DNA of 64,000 bases from contig JAVTLE010000010.1 in the NCBI GenBank assembly GCA_033439295.1, forward strand, positions 2,170,001 through 2,234,000. The letters are read 5' to 3'. A program made the translations under genes and the position numbers. The DNA comes from Deuterostichococcus epilithicus (taxonomy: Eukaryota > Chlorophyta > Trebouxiophyceae > Prasiolales > Stichococcaceae). The notes beneath the pieces were generated by a model. It was not told where the DNA came from and ran no database searches. It saw nothing but the letters and a program-made list of their open reading frames with translations. Shown here piece by piece: positions 48,291 through 59,100 of this stretch; position 1 is the stretch's first letter; each line of letters starts with the position of its first letter.

Positions 48291-51200
48291 TGGCGACTTC
48301 GGCGGCGGCGTCGCCCCAGGAGGCGGGCGGCGTTGCCGGTGAGTCGCCAAAGGTGCTGAAGCTGCGGAAGACGCTGCTGGGGCTGCGCGGCAGCCTCTCC
48401 GACGAGGTCATCGACCCCATCCGGTGCGCGCGGGCTTGCCTTCCTGCAGCGTCCAGAGGCTCGCCTCCTGCCGCTGTTTCGCAATGGACACTCTGCTTGC
48501 CTGTGCATTTGTAGATGCCCCGGATACGAGGCTGCAATTCGGGGCTGAACATCCGGGGCTGCCTTGCACTCCCATGCAAGCGCGCAGGCGTCAATAGAAA
48601 GGTGCATTTTGCGGGAAATGTACCACGCTGCCCTGGTCCACCTGCTCAATTGCTGAGTGTGGTGCTGTGCGCAGGGGCTCGGCGCAGCGGCAAGCAGCCT
48701 GGCAGCGCCTCGTCACCAAGGCCGACTCGCCACAGGTGCTTTGCTGATATGCCGCCGCTTCCCCTTTGATGAGAAAACCTGGCTGCCGGCAGCCATATGC
48801 GCCCGCCTCAGGGTCGCGCTCAACAGGACATCCTCGTCCCGCTGCCGAGCTGCACAACGTATGGGCAATGCGCCGAGCGTTCACGGCGGCGGCGGCCGGT
48901 GGATCGGAGCACAGCAACCCTGCTCTGCCGTCGGCAATCCGTTCAAACAGTGTCTTCTTGCGCCCCTTGACAGGGCCTGATGGCGGCGGCAGTGGTGCTG
49001 GAGCACATGGTGCGACGCGAGTGGCTCAAGCCCTACTGGCGCCTGTGGGCCTTTCCCGCGCCCTCGCCCGACGAGACGGGTGCGCCATCGCTCACACGCG
49101 TAGTGATTGCTTTTGAAGTGTGCCGTTGCTGCTGTGGACGGGGTGCCGGCCTGCGCTCTGGCGGGTCCCGCCGAGGCGTCATTGACGGCAGCATATAGCA
49201 GACCCTCAACCTGCGCAGCACCGAAACCAACGATGCTCGCAGCCCATCCGCTGCGGAACTGACGGACCTGCAGACCTGCGGCAGCGCTGACGGCACGCCC
49301 TTTCCGGCCTGCGCGCAGAGACGCTGGCGGCGGTGTGGCTGCGGGTGCAGGGGCTGCAGGGCGCCGTGAAGAAGAGCCTCGCGGCGCGCGACGCCGCAGC
49401 GCTCGCAAAGCCCAAGCCGCCGGGCGGCGGCGCCGGCCGGCGCAAGCCGCCGCCGCGGGGCGTTGCGGCGGCGCACGGTGCGTCCCCGCCCCTGCAGCTG
49501 GCTGCGCTGTTGACGCTCGCAGGTCCTGCCGAGCGCCGGCAGACCGTAACTCACCAGCCATCTGAGGGGTGCGGTGCCGGCACGAAATGCCAGCCCCCAG
49601 TTGGCTGGTTGGCTGCGGCCTGCTGGCGCAGACGCAAGGTGGGGTGGCGGTCTGACCGTCTCAGGCCGGCAGGCTGCTGCGATGAGTGTGCCTGCGGTTC
49701 AGAGGACAGACTCGCACGGGTCTGCAGGCTCATCAGCAGTCTGAGAGCGAGGGAGCGAGGCACCACCGACCCAGCACTGCAACGAGCTCGCCCTGCTGCT
49801 CTGCGGCGCAGACTCGCCGGCGGCGTCTTCCGCCGGGGAGGACGACAGCGACGGCAGCGCTGAGGCGCCGCCCGCCCGCGGCGGCCGCCGTGCCGCCTCC
49901 CGCTTCTCGGGTGCCCCGTTGGGCCCTTCCCCAGAAGCGCTTGTGACAGCATCGGTCGTGGCCGCACAAGTGGGACAGCCGCAACCCTGACGCGGACGCA
50001 GAAGCGTGGGCAGCACTCTGCTGAAAGGCGGCAGTGCAGCAGCTTGCTGCACCAGAGGCGGTCTGAGCAGGCTAGGACGGCTCCCGCTGTGCCGTGCGCC
50101 AGGCCTGCATGCTGCAGTGGCGTCGAGCACCGCGCCATGACCTGGGCTGACCTGAACATATACCTGCTGCATCGCATCTGCACGGCAGAACAGAGCTGGC
50201 CAGCCGGTGTGATCTCGCCGCACCTCGCGAAGCCTCAGCTAACGCCCTCCCTGCCTGGACTGCTCGCTCCAGGACAGGAGCGGCGCGGCACGCGGTCGGC
50301 GGACGTCGACGCGGACGAGCGGGCGGCGCGGGAGCTGGACGCGCAGATCAACGGGCGGGCGGCGGCGCGCGGCGGGCTGCGCGAGCGGCGGCAGCCGCCC
50401 TCCGCCCGCGGCGGGCTGCGCTCGTCGTCGCGCACCAACTCCTCCGCCAACCTGCGGCGGTGCGTGACCTTGTTTCACTCATTCTCTTCCATTCTTAAAT
50501 ATAGAGTTCGTCTTGCAAGGCTACAGGCAAGGTGTCCTGCTCCGCTGTAACAAACCTGTGGGGGAGTCTGGCGCTGTCAGGCTCTCCATCTGAGGCCTGT
50601 GCGGGGCCAGCCTCTTGTGGGCCATTCCGTGCTGGACATCCACAGGAACGACCAACGTTGCGTGCAGTCGTTGGTGTCAGCCAGTCTGCGCTTGGCCACC
50701 TCGTCTGCAACATGGGGGAAACCACGGGGTTCTGGCAGGCGCGGCCACGCCATCATGCAGCTGCAGCCATCCTGCGCCATCGGGCGCGCCTTCGAGGTTC
50801 TGCTGCTTCGAGGCCCCCGAGGTGCCTCCGGAACCACTGAGGGCCGCTGCTGGGCCGCGCAGGGGCGAGGAGCCTGGCGGCTACCGCACGCGGCTGCGCA
50901 ACGCCGGCGGGGCGGCCCAGCGCCCGGACTATGCGTACCAGGCGCAGCTGCCGTCGTCCGACGAGGGCGACGACGAGGACATGGTGTGGCGCTGCTCCGA
51001 CACCGCGTGTTCTGTGCCAGTCACGCCAGTGGTCGCCGTTGTAGGCGGTCCGGTCTCGGCAGAGCGAAGACCTAGACTCTAAACCCCAAGCCCAGGCTGT
51101 TGAGGTCGCAAGGGAGCGGACGCAGCAGCGGTGGGTGGCGTCGGGGCGCTGCCTTTGTGCACAGTCACTTAGGGGTGGGCAGCGGACTCAGCAGCGGTGG

Positions 51201-52691
51201 GTGGCGTCGGGGAGCTGCCCATGTGCACAGTCCCTTAGGGGTGGGCAGCGTGGACTGGGACCAGGCTGAGCCGTTCCGCGCCAGCTGCATGGAGAGACAC
51301 ACTGCTTTCCCCATGGTGCCTGCCAAAGACACTGGAGACGAGATCGAAGGCCGTTCCCCCACCCTACAGGAGGAGGAGCAGGCGGCGGCGGGACCCGGCG
51401 CCACCAGCAGCGACTCCGGCGGCTCGGCGCCGGGCAACAAGTCGCAGCTGCAGCTGTCCGACTCCGAAGGCACCGACGGGTGAGGGCATTGCGGCTGAGG
51501 GTCTGCCTGATTCCGGGTTTTCACGGCAGTCTCACCCACAGCGAGCTGTCGTATGTCTCCATCGTTTCCACGGCAGTCTCGTTGTGCGGTTGCTTGTGCT
51601 CTAGGCAGGTCGGGCATCTCCGGCTGAACATGGCCTGCAAGCCTAGGCTCCCCTGCCTGGATCCTGCCTTGGGGATAGACCTGTGCACAATCATCAAGGA
51701 AGCATACGAGCATGGCAAACTTCCTCGGTGATTGCTTCCTGAACTTTGCTCAAGGGCTGTGCACGAGCTCGTGCTGTAGAGCTCCCTTTGTGATCCTGAT
51801 GCTCACCGGTTCTGCCTTCTGCAAAGCCGCCCGTGTTTCCAGCTCTAACCTCACTCTTGGGGACCTCCTTTGCGCCTGATGAGGCAGGCGTCCCAGTGCG
51901 GCGACAGCATCAAACAAGTAGGAAACAAGTACAACACAAGGAAGCTGAACCCGGCACTTTTGCTGTGCCGCCCAGGGACGAGGGCGCCGCAGACGACGAT
52001 GAGGTGGCCACGGCGCAGGACGAGTCAGAGGCCGAGTCCGATGGCGATGCGGATGCGACGTCCGAGGACGAGGCAGAGGACGAGTCTTCAGGCGACGAAG
52101 ACGCAGCGGACGTCGACGTCGAGGAGCTAGAGCGGCACGCTGGACGGCGGTCCGGCCGCGGCGCCACTACAGGTAGTACGACTCCGCGGTTGCGAACTTG
52201 GTGCTAGGGTTTGAGGCTGCATGCGGCAGCCGATGCGCTGGGGCCCACCCTGTGAGACCCGACAGTCGCCGCGCTGCAGTGGCTCGCGCGAACAAGCTCG
52301 TGATGTGTGCGCAGCTGTTGCAGCTCAAGAGCATCATGTGCCATTTTGGACCGTGCCAAATGTAGGGGTAAAGACCTTAGTACCCCTACCAAACGCTGGT
52401 GCAGACAGCACAGCGTCTAGCGTTGCGAATTGAAAATATCGATTGCAGCAGCAGGTGGGGGTTTCCTATCATGATGCCACCGCCCAAGCCTGGCACCCAA
52501 AGGAGGACGAGCTGAATTGACTGACCCTTCTGCTTGTCGCAGTCGGCGAGACCCGCGGCGGCCGTGCATCACGCAGCGGCAGCGGTGGCACAAAGCGCGG
52601 GCGCAACGCTTCACCAGAGGCGGCGCCGGAGGGCGGCGGCGGCAACACTGCCGCTGTTGGCGGCCGCAAGCGCCTGCGCAAGCTGAACTGA
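33237..52691 (+). CDS. MBD9: MBD9-like chromatin protein: MBD, FYRN/FYRC, DDT, PHD, WHIM
   Basis: Large nuclear protein, about 1,959 residues in 37 exons. Ordered landmarks: acidic start; MBD (GGIWEEGWRAEVFVRQSGNS with YYFDPAGKRYRSRAEVVKAMG, 34180-34760); FYRN-type GFHTAVQLWPCGYEATW (35068-35254) and FYRC-type LPGADALEAYEFVARR (36219-36350); basic coiled region; DDT-like helices (38889-42400); PHD finger in two exons (43248-43371 and 43798-43927; CAGCWNSEDPKKIVICDGC, HTYC, WYCPRC); WHIM motifs (TVDQRAAVLSALEAG; APLGFDRHWNRYWLLAG at 47009); AT-hook KKRGRP near 45860; acidic and basic tail ending KRKRLRKLN-like. In Arabidopsis MBD9 has the same domain set and works with SWR1/ISWI remodelers in histone exchange. 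One base seems missing in exon 10 and one at the N in exon 20; allowing both, the exon sum is divisible by three. Confidence 0.9.
35504..35974 (+). other. MBD9-like exon 7 (linker between FYRN and FYRC)
   Basis: Longest linker exon between the FYR halves. It reads IVAEGADPNAAWDAAAHRQK followed by an Ala/Pro/Glu-rich, poorly ordered stretch with one ambiguous base (about 35684), and ends WGEERYGFADASVLQ. FYRN and FYRC are normally adjacent or separated by linkers of varying length, so a ~100-residue insert is compatible with the family. Full exon list of the gene: 33237-33305, 33766-33934, 34180-34256, 34447-34491, 34699-34826, 35068-35254, 35504-35974, 36219-36350, 36972-37069, 37313-37488, 37762-37819, 38100-38263, 38509-38645, 38889-39010, 39675-39809, 40168-40279, 41322-41483, 41732-41916, 42187-42289, 42491-42811, 43248-43371, 43798-43927, 44342-44510, 45642-46010, 46492-46597, 47009-47128, 47506-47650, 47949-48423, 48675-48735, 48974-49079, 49319-49477, 49812-49910, 50273-50459, 50863-50983, 51370-51479, 51976-52172, 52543-52691. 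Confidence 0.75.
41165..41235 (+). repeat. Intronic decayed copy of MBD9-like exon 17 start with its acceptor
   Basis: Sequence around CGTCCGCAGGCACGAGCATGGC repeats the acceptor and first ~35 nt of exon 17 (41310-41355), and the upstream GTTGATGTGAC block is repeated too, so the unit is about 95-120 nt. The copy reads on into a stop codon. Confidence 0.85.
42978..43150 (+). repeat. Two intronic decayed copies of the PHD exon
   Basis: Copy A (about 42978-43012) matches the CCCAAGAAGATCGTCATCTG part of exon 21 at roughly 80 percent. Copy B (about 43081-43150) matches the exon from its acceptor through CTGGAACAGCGAGGACC. The true exon is 43248-43371. Neither copy keeps the full zinc-ligand pattern. 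Confidence 0.75.
44665..45575 (+). repeat. Intronic decayed copies of the coiled-coil exon 24 start
   Basis: Two clear copies: about 44665-44705 (CCCGCAGCAAAGAGCAGGAG) and about 45524-45575 (GAGGAGCGGGAGGAGGAGCT). A weaker one sits near 44963-44988. The true exon begins at 45642. The first copy keeps an acceptor and even the right phase but soon meets a stop. Confidence 0.75.
45083..45231. repeat. Long imperfect fold-back (inverted duplication) inside an MBD9-like intron
   Basis: Arms of about 70 nt meet at a 4-nt loop: CATTGG (45152-45157), GAAT, CCAATG (45162-45167). The outer parts pair as CTTCCTGCTCATGGAC with its complement near 45216-45231. The plus strand of the left arm reads FLLMDAFHRHAIDCGARELE. 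The minus strand of the right arm reads FLLMDRFYHNAIDSGTESLG. Thus one coding fragment was copied and inverted. Its source is unknown. Confidence 0.8.
46117..46151. repeat. Telomere-like motifs in inverted orientation
   Basis: CCCCTAAACCCT at about 46119-46130 and AGGGTTTAGGG at 46141-46151 face each other within intron 24 and could pair. The heptamer TTTAGGG is the plant/Chlorella-type telomere repeat. Confidence 0.75.
48260..48291 (+). repeat. CAG tract coding for poly-Gln in MBD9-like exon 28
   Basis: A run of GAGCAGCAG... gives about ten Gln residues in an Ala/Glu-rich disordered stretch between the basic REAPLRRKVLEHRR helix and the ESPKVLKLRKTLLGLRG segment. Confidence 0.85.
51115..51246 (+). 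repeat. 66-bp tandem duplication next to MBD9-like exon 35
   Basis: Two units, 51115-51180 and 51181-51246, nearly identical. The unit is a multiple of three and reads in frame (SSGGWRRGAA.VHS.LGVGS) into exon 35 at 51370. It may therefore be either intron or an alternative 5' extension of that exon. Confidence 0.8.
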
Positions 52692-53486
52692 ACACCGCCG
52701 CGAGGCTCCTTGAACGTCTGGAAGTGCATGCTTATCAGGGCTTGTCGACAATGCCTTCATGATTGAGTGTGGCGGAAGCATCGTGTTTCCAGGAAAGTCT
52801 CGCTTTGGTTGCTGGCTGAATCTCGCCTGTGTGCAATCTCGTGTTCGTGGTGCAGCTTGGTCTAGGAGAAAGGCGTTCGATCGATGAGTCTGACGAGCTG
52901 CAACTGGCACTGCGGCCGGTTTAGGCAAAGCGCTAACTATCCTCACATTGGTTTACAGCAGACTGTGTGATGGACAATTTCTGGGACGTTGCCTCTGCTG
53001 TCAGGTCATGAGCTTGGTGTGCACATTGCAGGTCGTGTCGCTAGAACACAATCGCTGGCCTGTCGCATTGTCCTGCCTGACTCACTGCAGAGTGTGGCGG
53101 CGGACCCACAGGGGATAGTTGCCGTCACTGACTTCCACGCAGACAGCATTTTCCTCCCTGCTGCCGCCGTTCGCCGCAGTGCACTCCTCGATATTGCTGC
53201 TGTCATGTCCCAGTGCGCTGCACCTCGAAGAGTGTCGTCTGACTGAGACAGGGTGTTTGCAGCCCGTTTGCCGTCTCCATCTGCAGAGCCCGCAGCGCAC
53301 AGCCTTGCCGCTTTGGGCCTCGTCTCACGGCTATGGATCACTGCAGTCCACAGCTGCTGCGGCGACGGGCGCCTCTCAACTTTCACTGGGATCCATGCCC
53401 CAATCCCCAGTCCGAGTCTTGCAGGCGCCGCCGCCGCCGCAGCCCCCGTCGTACACTTCCAATATCGTTTTCCGCTCGCCGCCGCC
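52692..53486. other. Convergent 3' spacer between MBD9-like and gamma-CA-like genes
   Basis: No gene recognised. It holds both 3' untranslated regions; a minus-strand TGTAA is at 52953-52957. Confidence 0.5.
52953..52957 (-). terminator. TGTAA poly(A) signal, probably for the gamma-CA-like gene
   Basis: TTACA on the plus strand, about 530 nt past the stop codon at 53487. The distance is long, so assignment is tentative. Confidence 0.35.
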
Positions 53487-55650
53487 TCACATATCGTCCG
53501 GCGTGACGGGCGTCGCCTCCCAGCCCGACAGCAGAGCGCGCCACTCGGGCGACTTTGCGACGAGCGCCTCCCGCAGCGCCTCGGCCTCGCGGTAGGCCTC
53601 GGAAGCAGGAAGCGCCTCGTCCACTCGCGCCTCCACCAACGGGAACAGGGACTCCGCCAGCGCCTTGATCGACGCTCTCTGCATGGACAGAGGCAGAGGA
53701 AATGCTTCCCTGAAGACGGAGACCATGCGTCTGGAAGCCGCCAGAAGGAAAGGCACAGGTGTGCAGGAAGCGTTTGTGTGAAACCCTAGCAGGGACAGGC
53801 GATTTCAGCAAGCGCATCGATCATTGCCCTCCGAAGCTGCAGAAGGCGTGGCGCTGAGTGTCGGTGCTGCTGGGAGCGGGGGGCAGAGCAGGAGCGCATT
53901 TGCAGCACTCTGGCAGGAAGCGAGCGCCGCCCCCCTGCCTGATGATAGCTCATCGCAGCATGCGGCGACCAGCAGCCGGAGCCACTCAGATAACGGTCCG
54001 CTGGTCTGCCCACAGTGGAGAAAGGATGGCATGGCAATCGCACCTCGTCTGCGGTGAGGTCGCGCACGTAGCGGGCGGGGGCGCCGGCCCACAGCTGGCC
54101 GCGCGGCACCAGCCGCCCCGGCGGCAGCAACGACCCGGGCGCCAGCACCGACTGCCCCTCCACCACCGACCCCTCCAGCAGGATGCTCCTGTGTGGTGGC
54201 CAACGAGGGGGTCAGGAGGCACCGGCAGCTGACTTCCGGCGGAGCTGCAGGCTTTTGAAGGGCAGGTCTACAGGTGCACTGCTTTTGGCAGTGCAGAGGG
54301 TCGAGAGGTGCACTGCTTTCGACTTGACAGCATGCTGCAAGTTCTACTGGATGCTGCTGAGGCTTCAAGGGCGGATGACAGAGTACTGAAAGCAGCGTTG
54401 GAGTCACTCGGCAGTGATGTTCAGCAAGAAGCGTTGCATACAGGCCGGACGCAACGCAGAAGCGGCACCTGTCCCCGATGACTGCCTCGTGCTGGATCTG
54501 GCAGCTGCGCAACAGGCACGACTGGCCGATCACCACGTGGCGGCCGATTGTTGTGCTCGCTGGCAGCCCCGTCGGTGAGCTCCTGCGTAACAGGAAGGAG
54601 CCTGAATTGGCAAAGCAAGCGACTCGACGGCACTTCTGCATGTGCCGTCATCTCTCCGTGGTCCGGAAACCCCTTGCTGTCTTCACCGTAACAGCCGCTG
54701 ATAGGCTGGTGCAGGGTTTTTCTTGGTTTTCAAGGTGAAGCAGAGGAGCGGCACCTGGCTGCGTGGATGACGGTACGGTCGCCGATGCTGGAGAACGCAT
54801 TCACCCTGATGCTGTTCAGGTCACCACGGATCACAGCCCCGCTCCACACCGACACCTGCGCCGTAGCCCATATTGCGTGCATTCCAGTGACAGAGTCGCT
54901 GCGGTGTGTATTTCAGACGCGCAGGGGGAAAGTTGGGTGCCAGGCGTTTGGGCCAAATTCCATGCCAAGCAGAGGAGCTTGATGTGCGACAGCGCACCCG
55001 GTCATACAGGTCAACGTCGCCGACGACGACCACGTCCGGCGCTAGCCATGTGTCAGGTGCCAGCGTGGGCATGCGGCTGCCCAGTGCAACCAGCTGCCGT
55101 TGCCTGCACGCAAAGGACCGGTGGGAACACCTCAGTGAAGCAGATGCCGGCACCGGTGCTGTGTACATAGTTCGTTTCACAGGCACAACTCGGGTGCTTC
55201 AGATCTGTTGGAAGAAGTTCGAGCAGGAAGCTGGGCCCTAGACGACTTTTGGTGCGCTGCCACTGCCGCCAGCAGCGCAAGCGGCAGCGCAAGCTGCAGA
55301 ATTCGCTGGCAGAGCGTGTCTGAGGGCCCTTTGCAGATCGTTGCAGTTTTGAACTAGCATCGTGCTATTGAAAAGCGTCACACTACGTGCTGCATGGTGC
55401 CAGCACGATGTTGTGCTTACCTGCAGTAGGGTTCATCCTCTATGTGCAGAGGCGCTGCTGCCACGCGACTGGTGCAGAGCTGCCGGCAGCCGACGGCGGC
55501 GGCCGGTGATCGCAGAGCAGCAGCGGCGTCAGCGCAGGCTGCTGCTGGTGCCTGCAGAGAGGCCGATACCGCAGGCAGTAGGACGGTGAATCTCGCGGCC
55601 TCCGGAGACAGCTGGCGCAGCAGGCCGCCGAGCGCTGTGGCCCTCCGCAT
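53487..55650 (-). CDS. Gamma-carbonic-anhydrase-like protein (left-handed beta-helix), probably mitochondrial complex I
   Basis: Six phase-matched exons in strand order: 55650-55421, 55103-54998, 54855-54755, 54582-54469, 54188-54044, 53678-53487; 295 residues. The N-terminus (MRRATALGGLLRQLSPEAAR) looks like a mitochondrial presequence. The hexapeptide-repeat core follows: APDVVVVGDVDLYDRVSVWS, GAVIRGDLNSIRV, SIGDRTVIHAA, TTIGRHVVIGQSCLLRSCQI, EGSVVEGQSVLAPGSLLPPG, GQLWAGAPARYVRDLT, then a C-terminal helix. One His (TVIHAA) matches a zinc ligand, but the GHSAxxHG pair is GQSCLLRS here. It should therefore not be an active carbonic anhydrase. This is typical of CA-like subunits of the plant/algal complex I matrix domain. 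An upstream ATG at 55710 is possible. Confidence 0.85.
53793..53832 (-). repeat. Intronic decayed copy of the gamma-CA-like last exon start
   Basis: On the minus strand this reads RRAMIDALAEIACP, against QRASIKALAESLFP at the true exon start (53678). It sits about 115-155 nt upstream of that exon within the last intron. Confidence 0.7.
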
Positions 55651-56151
55651 GCTGCAGAGCTGCTGGACTAGTACAGATGCTGATCCGCTGTGGAGAACAG
55701 GAAATCGCAACTGCAGTCGAGTGCAACTGAACTTGCAGAAGAAACCCTGGCCATGAGCTAAGAATTTGTCGCCGCCAGCTCAGCAGGTGGTCTCGGAAAA
55801 CCAGGCGCCAGCCATCGCGGCAGCACACTTGCAGCTCTGGACCAGATGCCAATTCTCGGAACATTTGCCGAGCGTCTCGCATCGGTCACGGGTTCGGAGG
55901 CTGTTCCAAATTCGGCCAGATTTCCGACAGCACACTTCCGCCGCTTCGCGAGACAATCCTCTGCAGCAGGTCGTCGGCAGAACTCCGGATCGATACATAA
56001 CGCACTGCTACGTTGCTATCGGTAATTGCGCAGGCGTTCAGGCCCGGCGGCTGTGTGACGCGGATTGTGCAGGTGCAGCACCCGCAGCAGCAGCCTGTGA
56101 CACTGCACAGCAGCTGGACTGACCATCTGAATCGAGGCGTTTGGCCGACGC
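55651..56151. other. Divergent promoter spacer between gamma-CA-like and BPG2 genes
   Basis: About 500 nt between divergent start codons. Open frames on both strands have no recognised content. Contains both promoters. Confidence 0.45.
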
Positions 56152-59100
56152 ATGCTGCAGCGCCTGCTCAGCGGCGCCGGCAGGATGAGCAACATCCTGC
56201 GCACGCACCACGGACGGTCAGCGGCCGCCAGCAGCTGTGGTCAGCCCGCGCGGCAGCGCGTCTGCGCCTGCAGGCGGCTGTGCAGCCTGGCGACTGCTCA
56301 GCATGTCGCGCCACAAGTCGCCGCAAGCATGCAGCCAATCACTGCTCGCAACAGCAGGCGAGTTTGGCAAACAATCCAGCATGTTGGTGGTCAACTGACA
56401 ATGGTCGCGCCGCCTGCTAAGTGCTCAGCCATTCGGAACGCAGCACCTCATATGGCCTCGGCGCTGCACTGACGGAATTTCCCACGTTCGACAGGCAGCG
56501 GCAGCAAGCACCCTCGGCGGCGCCGCTGCAGGAGCAGCGCGGATGCCGGCTGATAGCAGCGGCGGCGGCACAGCGACAGGCGACAGACCCGCCAACGGCG
56601 GTGGCAGCAGCCGGTTCTGACATAGACGAGAAGCTGCTGCGGCAGGCGGTGCCGCATTACTGCTCAGGCTGCGGCATCAAATTGCAGCAGGACGCTCCGG
56701 ATGCGCCCGGGTGAGTTGCACCTGCATGCGCTCATTCCTTCTTGATGAGTGCAAGTTCTGCAATCATGGGTTCCATGAGTCAATCAGCACGAGTTTGCTC
56801 AACCCGCTGGGCCCCGCTGCTGGGACCTGGCCAGGCGGCTGATGCGGTATGCCTGTGTCCTCAGGTACTTCCAGCTGCCGAAGAAGTTCCTGGAGCAGCT
56901 GCAGCAGCCCGGGGGCGAGGGTGACGAGGAAGAAGCTGACGACAGTACGGCAGACGGTGGGGCACCACCACCAGAACCATCAGCAGCAGCACCAGCAACA
57001 GCAGCGGACGGAGCAGCAGCTGATGCCGCCCCGGCAGTGCGCAGCCCCGCAGTCGAGCCCGAGCCGCTGGCCCCAGCCGACCCCCTGGAGGCCGCAGCGG
57101 CGCGCCTGGCGGAGCGCATAGCCCAGAGCAGCGGCGGCGGTGGTGGCGGTGGCGACGCTAGTGGCGCACAGTCGTCGCCGGAGCCCGCCGCGGGTGCGGC
57201 GCAGCCGCCAGACCAGTGGGAGGTCTTCAACGACATGGCGGACGACTGGTGCGCTGCAAAGTGGCTAATTTCTGGTGCTTGCACATAGTGTGCATCTGCA
57301 CGTGGGCTTCTGGCCTGTCCTGGCCTGGTTTGCATGCCGCCGGCCGCCTCGCAGCGCACTCACGATCGCTGCCCGTGAGCCGGGCATGGCATCGTTCCAC
57401 CGCAGCGTCGATGGCAGACACCAGCGCTGGAAGTGGCGGTCAGCCCCCTGTGGGATGCTTGCGCAGGGGCACCCCTGAGGCGGGCCCCAGGCGCGGCAAG
57501 CCGGAGATGTCAGCGGAGGCGCGGGCGGCGGCGGCGGCGGAGGCGGCCGCCGGCGTGCCCGTGCTGTGCGCGCGGTGCCACTCGCTGACGCACTACGGGT
57601 GGGTCGGCATGTGCCAGCTGTGAGCTGTGACACGATAAGAACTGGGGCTGCTGAGGAAGGCGGTGCTGCGCCCTGACATGACGGGGTGAGGCTCTCGGGT
57701 GAGGGGCAAACGCACTGTTTCTGGAGACGGATGGTGTGCACCCTTGCGGCCACGTTGGCACTCAGCAGGCGCCCGTTTTGAGGGGTCAGATGCGTCTGCC
57801 CAGCGTGCTGTGCCAGCGCAGCCGCACCTTCCTCATCACATTCTCCTCAAGATGCGCTTGTCCCGATAGCCGCGCGTCGTGCTTCCTGCAGGGCGGTCAA
57901 GAGCAAGGCGGCGGAGGCGCAGATGCCGGCATTCGACCTGGGCCGGCGCGTCGGCCGCAAGATCGCGGCAACGCCGCACCGCCGCGCGGTGGTGCTGTGC
58001 GTGGTCGACCTCGCAGACTTTGACGGCAGCCTGCCGCGCGCCGCGCTGGCTGCCATTGTGCCCAGCGGTGCGCTTTGCGCCGCTAGTCGTCCCGTCCGAT
58101 CCAGCCACAGCTCGTCGTCCCATGGCCCTGGTCGCCTCCTCACCACTGGTCGCCCTTTGCTTCGTCGCTTCCGTGCGCGGACTTTCCCTGTGCATCCCAC
58201 AGGAGCGACATCCCCCAGCGGAAGCAGGCTAATCCCCCTTTCCTGAAACGGGACTGTGCAGCGCTGTGCTGCGGCATCCTTGCACGTCAGGGTTCTGGGT
58301 GGCGCGGGCTGCCGGGGGTGCCCGTCTGCCGGGCAGCAGCCGACAGCCGATCGCGCTGCTGTTGCTGAACCCCCAGTGAGCGACTCCCGCCCTCCCGCCG
58401 CAGGCGCATGGGATGCGGCGCGGGCAGCGGGCCCGAGCGGGCAGGCGCAGTACCTTCAGGGCGGCTTCCGCCTGGTGCTGGCCGCCAACAAGGCGGACCT
58501 GCTGCCGCCACAGGTCTCGCGTGCCCGGCTGGAGGTGGGTTTGGGGGTTCTAGGGTTTGATTTCCTCGCCCAGCACCCTGCCAGAACCCTTCATGACGCT
58601 GTCGACCCTGCAGCCGGACTCTGCCACGGCGCCTGTCACGGCCCCAGACGTGCGGACATCCTCGTCCGACAGTGCTCAGGGTGTTTGAAGTTTCAGGGCT
58701 GTTCCTGCCTGCGGCTGCGCCCTTGGCTCACCGGTTGCACCGCCACACCGCCCGCACAGCACTGCAGCCCTGGGCTCGCCGTCACCATAGATCCTGGTTC
58801 TCGACTTCTGATTCCACCCCGTGCGCAGCAATGGGTGCGCACGCGGGCGCAGCAGGGCGGCTTCCCCCGCCTGTCAGGGGTTCACCTGGTGTCGTCCGTC
58901 CGCGGCACCGGCGTCGCGCAGCTGCTGGAGGACCTCAAGGGCGCAGCGGGAGCGCTCGGCGATGTGTGGGTGGTCGGCGCCCAGGTGCGTCTCCAGCGCT
59001 TGGAGACTCGTCGCCGCCCCCATTCGAAGAGAAGCACTGCTGGACGTGTGGGGCCGGCGAGCAGCAGCAGGCGGCCGCCTCCCCCGCGCTCACGAGGGGA

